Source: Bradyrhizobium sp. JYMT SZCCT0180 | GTDB lineage: Bacteria > Pseudomonadota > Alphaproteobacteria > Rhizobiales > Xanthobacteraceae | Length of the DNA stretch: 64,000 nt | Assembly: GCF_018130165.1 (NCBI RefSeq) | Contig: NZ_JAFCLZ010000032.1 | Span: forward strand, 1-64,000 | Reading direction: 5' to 3' | Notes under the pieces: model-generated | What the model was told of the DNA's origin: nothing | Seen by the model: only the letters and a program-made list of their open reading frames with translations | The model's database searches: none | Shown: in pieces, positions 61,789 through 64,000 of the stretch | Layout: each line of letters begins with the position of its first letter | How positions within the stretch are numbered: the first letter of the stretch is position 1 | Made by a program: the position numbers and the translations under genes

Positions 61789-63057
61789 TCACTCGCTCGA
61801 TTTTTTCGCGCTCGCACTCTGTTCGGTCGCCGTGCAGGAAATCAGCAGCGTGAACGCCCTTGCGTTACGCGCGATGTCGGACGTCTTCAGCTCGGCCTTT
61901 GCCTCGACGGCGGTTTGGTAGGGCACGACGCTGTTGTCCAGAAAGTCCCGCAGCGCGCCGGTCTTGATCGCGAAATTGATGTTCTCGGGGATGTTGCCGG
62001 TCGCCCTGGCAACTTTCAACGCATTGAGTTTTGCTGCAACCACTCCGGCGATCGTGCCACTGGTGTCCAGCAGCGGCCCGCCGCTGTTGCCGGGCTGAAC
62101 CGCCGCGCTGATCTGCAGGAAGCGGGTATCGTTCATGATGCCGCTCAGGGAACTTACAATCCCGGTGGTGACCGTGAAATCGGAGGACAACAGGCCGTGG
62201 AAGGGATAGCCGATGGCAACGACGCTATCGCCCGAATGGATCGCCTTGCCCCGAATTGTCGCCACTTCCTTGAAGGCGCTCGGCGCCTGCAGCAGCGCGA
62301 GATCGTTGGTTTCATCGCTTGAAACGAGCCGCAGCTTGACCGGGGCCTCGCCGGTCAAATTTCCGAGGATGTCGCCAACGCAGCCATTGATCACGTGCTG
62401 ATTGGTGACAACGTGCCCGGAGGCGCTGACGACGAAGCCGGTACCCGTTTGGTTGACAGACCTGCCGCCCTTCGGCGGCGCTGCGTTCGGTTGTGCCGGC
62501 CCGGCCGCGGCGACTTGCTTCGGGGCGACCGCGAACTCGCCGGCGGCAGCAACGCCGCCTTTCTTGACGGTAGCCACGCAATTGGCGAGCGCGGGCAACA
62601 ATTGCGCGGTCTGATCGAGCTTGAACTGGAAAAGCTGCCCTTGCGTAAAGGCCGTCATCGTCTTGGCCTTGCGGAATTGCGCAATGAGCGCCGAGTTATC
62701 CGGCATCGGCACCTGGAGCAGTTTGCCGGAGAGCGGAACGCCATGGACATTGAACGGCGTCTGACCATCAAACGTCAGGACAATCGGAAATGCCTGTCCG
62801 TTCGCAAACGCCCACCCGTCGTGGGCAAATCCCAGACTCCATCCCGCTTTATTGTCGATCGTGACGGCAAAATAGATGCCGCTGGCGTATTGCGCCCCCG
62901 CAGCGCAATGCGTGAAAGCGCCGCTCTGGTCGTGGGTGTAGGCTCCGCCCTTCCAGTTACCGACATTGATCGTGCCATAGGGGCCGCGGGCATCCGAGGT
63001 TGAAAGCGTCGCAATCAGGCCAAACGCGGCAACAATTGCTCTGATAGCAAATTTCAT
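61789..63057 (-). CDS. Secreted trypsin-like serine protease (S1C/HtrA-like)
   Basis: A 422-residue exported protein. The signal peptide is KFAIRAIVAAFGLIATLSTSDA. Residues about 25-170 form an N-terminal domain I do not recognise. A low-complexity Ala/Pro linker (about 175-195) leads to an HtrA-like protease domain with His in VVTNQHVI, Asp in TNDLALLQ and Ser in QPGNSGGPLLD. No PDZ domain follows, unlike DegP. The ATG at 63057 follows GAGTGGA and gives a normal signal peptide. The stop lies 13 bases from the convergent acdR gene. Confidence 0.9.
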   Translation of the reverse strand: MKFAIRAIVAAFGLIATLSTSDARGPYGTINVGNWKGGAYTHDQSGAFTHCAAGAQYASGIYFAVTIDNKAGWSLGFAHDGWAFANGQAFPIVLTFDGQTPFNVHGVPLSGKLLQVPMPDNSALIAQFRKAKTMTAFTQGQLFQFKLDQTAQLLPALANCVATVKKGGVAAAGEFAVAPKQVAAAGPAQPNAAPPKGGRSVNQTGTGFVVSASGHVVTNQHVINGCVGDILGNLTGEAPVKLRLVSSDETNDLALLQAPSAFKEVATIRGKAIHSGDSVVAIGYPFHGLLSSDFTVTTGIVSSLSGIMNDTRFLQISAAVQPGNSGGPLLDTSGTIAGVVAAKLNALKVARATGNIPENINFAIKTGALRDFLDNSVVPYQTAVEAKAELKTSDIARNARAFTLLISCTATEQSASAKKSSE

Positions 63058-63240
63058 TTCGATCCACTCAAATGAGCGTCCATCATAAGAGGCGTTGAAA
63101 TCAAACCGCAAGCGCTGCGCGAATCTTCAGCGCCGCGTCACCGCGACCGGCGCGAAGTGCAGCCAAAGCCCACAAGTTCCTATTTTGTTCTTTCAACTCC
63201 TGCGTGTCAATCCGGAAATTGACCTGCGGGGCACAGCGCC

Positions 63241-64000
63241 CTATTTCGCTTCGCTCGCCTTGACGCCAGAGCTTTCAACCAGCTTTGCCACCCGCGGCAG
63301 GTCGGCGGCGAACAGGCGTGCATGCGCCTCGGGCGTCAACTCGTTCTCAGGAAATGGCAGGGTGCCGAGTTGCGTCAGCTTCTCCAGCAGCACCGGGTCA
63401 GCTAGCGCCTTGCGGAGCGCCGAGTTCAGCGCGCCGACGGTCTCCTTGGGTGTGCCCTTGGCCACGTAGAGCCCATGCCACATCGTGTAGCTGACCTCGG
63501 GCATGCCGAGTTCGGCGGTGGTCGGCACGTCTTTCAACTGTTCAAGCCGCTTTGGCGACGTAATGGCGATGCCGTGAAGCGTTCCGGCCTGAATCTGCGG
63601 CAACGCATTGGTCACCTGGTCCCACAGCAGATCGATCTGCCCCGCCAGGAGATCGCCGATCGCCGGCGCCGATCCGCGATAAGCCACGACGGTCGGCTTG
63701 AAGCCGAGCACATTGCCCATCATGACAGCGCACAAATGACTGTTGGTGCCGATACCACCATGCGCGAAGTTCGCCTTGTCGCCCTGCGCCTTGATCCAGG
63801 ACACATAGTCCTTCGGTCCCGCGCCGGGGATCGACTTGCGGCCGATCAACACCATCGGCGCGTTGTTGACGAGGCCGACCGGCTCGAATGCGGTTGCCGT
63901 GTCGTAGCGCAGGTTGATGAACAGGCTGGGCGCCGCCAGCAGCGCGACGTGATTGATCAGGATGGTGGAGCCGTCAGGCGCCGATCTGGCAACACGGTCG
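63241..64000 (-). CDS. Tripartite tricarboxylate transporter substrate-binding protein (Bug/TctC), partial
   Basis: The reading frame stays open to the window end, so the gene's 5' part lies outside. At least 252 C-terminal residues are present. The upstream-extended reading INHVALLAAPSLFINLRYDT and FEPVGLVNNAPMVLIG match the Bug fold. NFAHGGIGTNSHL and PTVVAYRGSAPAIGDLLAGQIDLLWDQV are family signatures, and the ending is the usual KLVESSGVKA. Such periplasmic proteins bind carboxylic acids, mostly for TctAB. The ligand is unknown and the membrane components are not visible here. Confidence 0.9.
   Translation of the reverse strand, partial: DRVARSAPDGSTILINHVALLAAPSLFINLRYDTATAFEPVGLVNNAPMVLIGRKSIPGAGPKDYVSWIKAQGDKANFAHGGIGTNSHLCAVMMGNVLGFKPTVVAYRGSAPAIGDLLAGQIDLLWDQVTNALPQIQAGTLHGIAITSPKRLEQLKDVPTTAELGMPEVSYTMWHGLYVAKGTPKETVGALNSALRKALADPVLLEKLTQLGTLPFPENELTPEAHARLFAADLPRVAKLVESSGVKASEAK

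Overview
The window reads as chromosomal DNA of a GC-rich alphaproteobacterium, most likely Bradyrhizobium or a close relative. The reasons are an ACC deaminase (AcdS) that looks like the Bradyrhizobium form, many CoA-thioester enzymes and solute-binding proteins, frequent GTG/TTG starts behind strong GGGAG/GGAGG sites, and several families of intergenic palindromes familiar from this group. I see no tRNA, rRNA, insertion sequence, prophage structural module or CRISPR array.

Layout. 1-6.5 kb: a MAPEG membrane protein, an orphan branched-chain-type solute-binding protein and a two-gene RND efflux operon with two adjoining palindromes upstream. 7.2-17.8 kb: a surface/secretion locus. It holds a 2634-residue repeat protein (cadherin-like repeats, beta-helix-like region, zinc-metalloprotease motif, RTX-like C-terminus), three tandem phage-tail-collar (MdpB-like) proteins, a GNAT acetyltransferase overlapping the third by four bases, and a convergent DUF6916-like small protein. 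17.8-18.7 kb: repeat-rich intergenic DNA with an 18-bp stem-loop. 18.7-27.2 kb: a same-strand set of Fe-alcohol dehydrogenase, acyl-CoA synthetase and a complete Dpp/Opp-type ABC importer.

27.2-37.4 kb (minus strand): a CoA catabolic cluster with a biotin-dependent acyl-CoA carboxylase (two subunits), a BKACE enzyme, an AraC regulator, a GST and three acyl-CoA dehydrogenases. 37.5-46.9 kb: an orphan solute-binding protein, then a five-gene minus-strand operon (DsbA/HCCA isomerase-like, CoA ligase, SDR, solute-binding protein, old yellow enzyme). A divergent HxlR regulator faces it, and twin palindromic operators are set into the two promoters. A second CoA ligase follows.

47-54.8 kb: a cold-shock protein, an HTH regulator, a class GN sortase with its VIT/VWA target carrying an LPKTA sorting signal, an ADP-forming acyl-CoA synthetase and a secreted trypsin-like protease. 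54.9-64 kb: a HAD phosphatase, a MoxR ATPase/CoxE-type VWA pair, RecQ, divergent acdS/acdR, a secreted HtrA-like protease and a Bug/TctC solute-binding protein cut by the window end.

The best candidates for something little described are the giant-protein/tail-collar/GNAT/DUF6916 locus, the HxlR twin-operator switch and the sortase-target pair.
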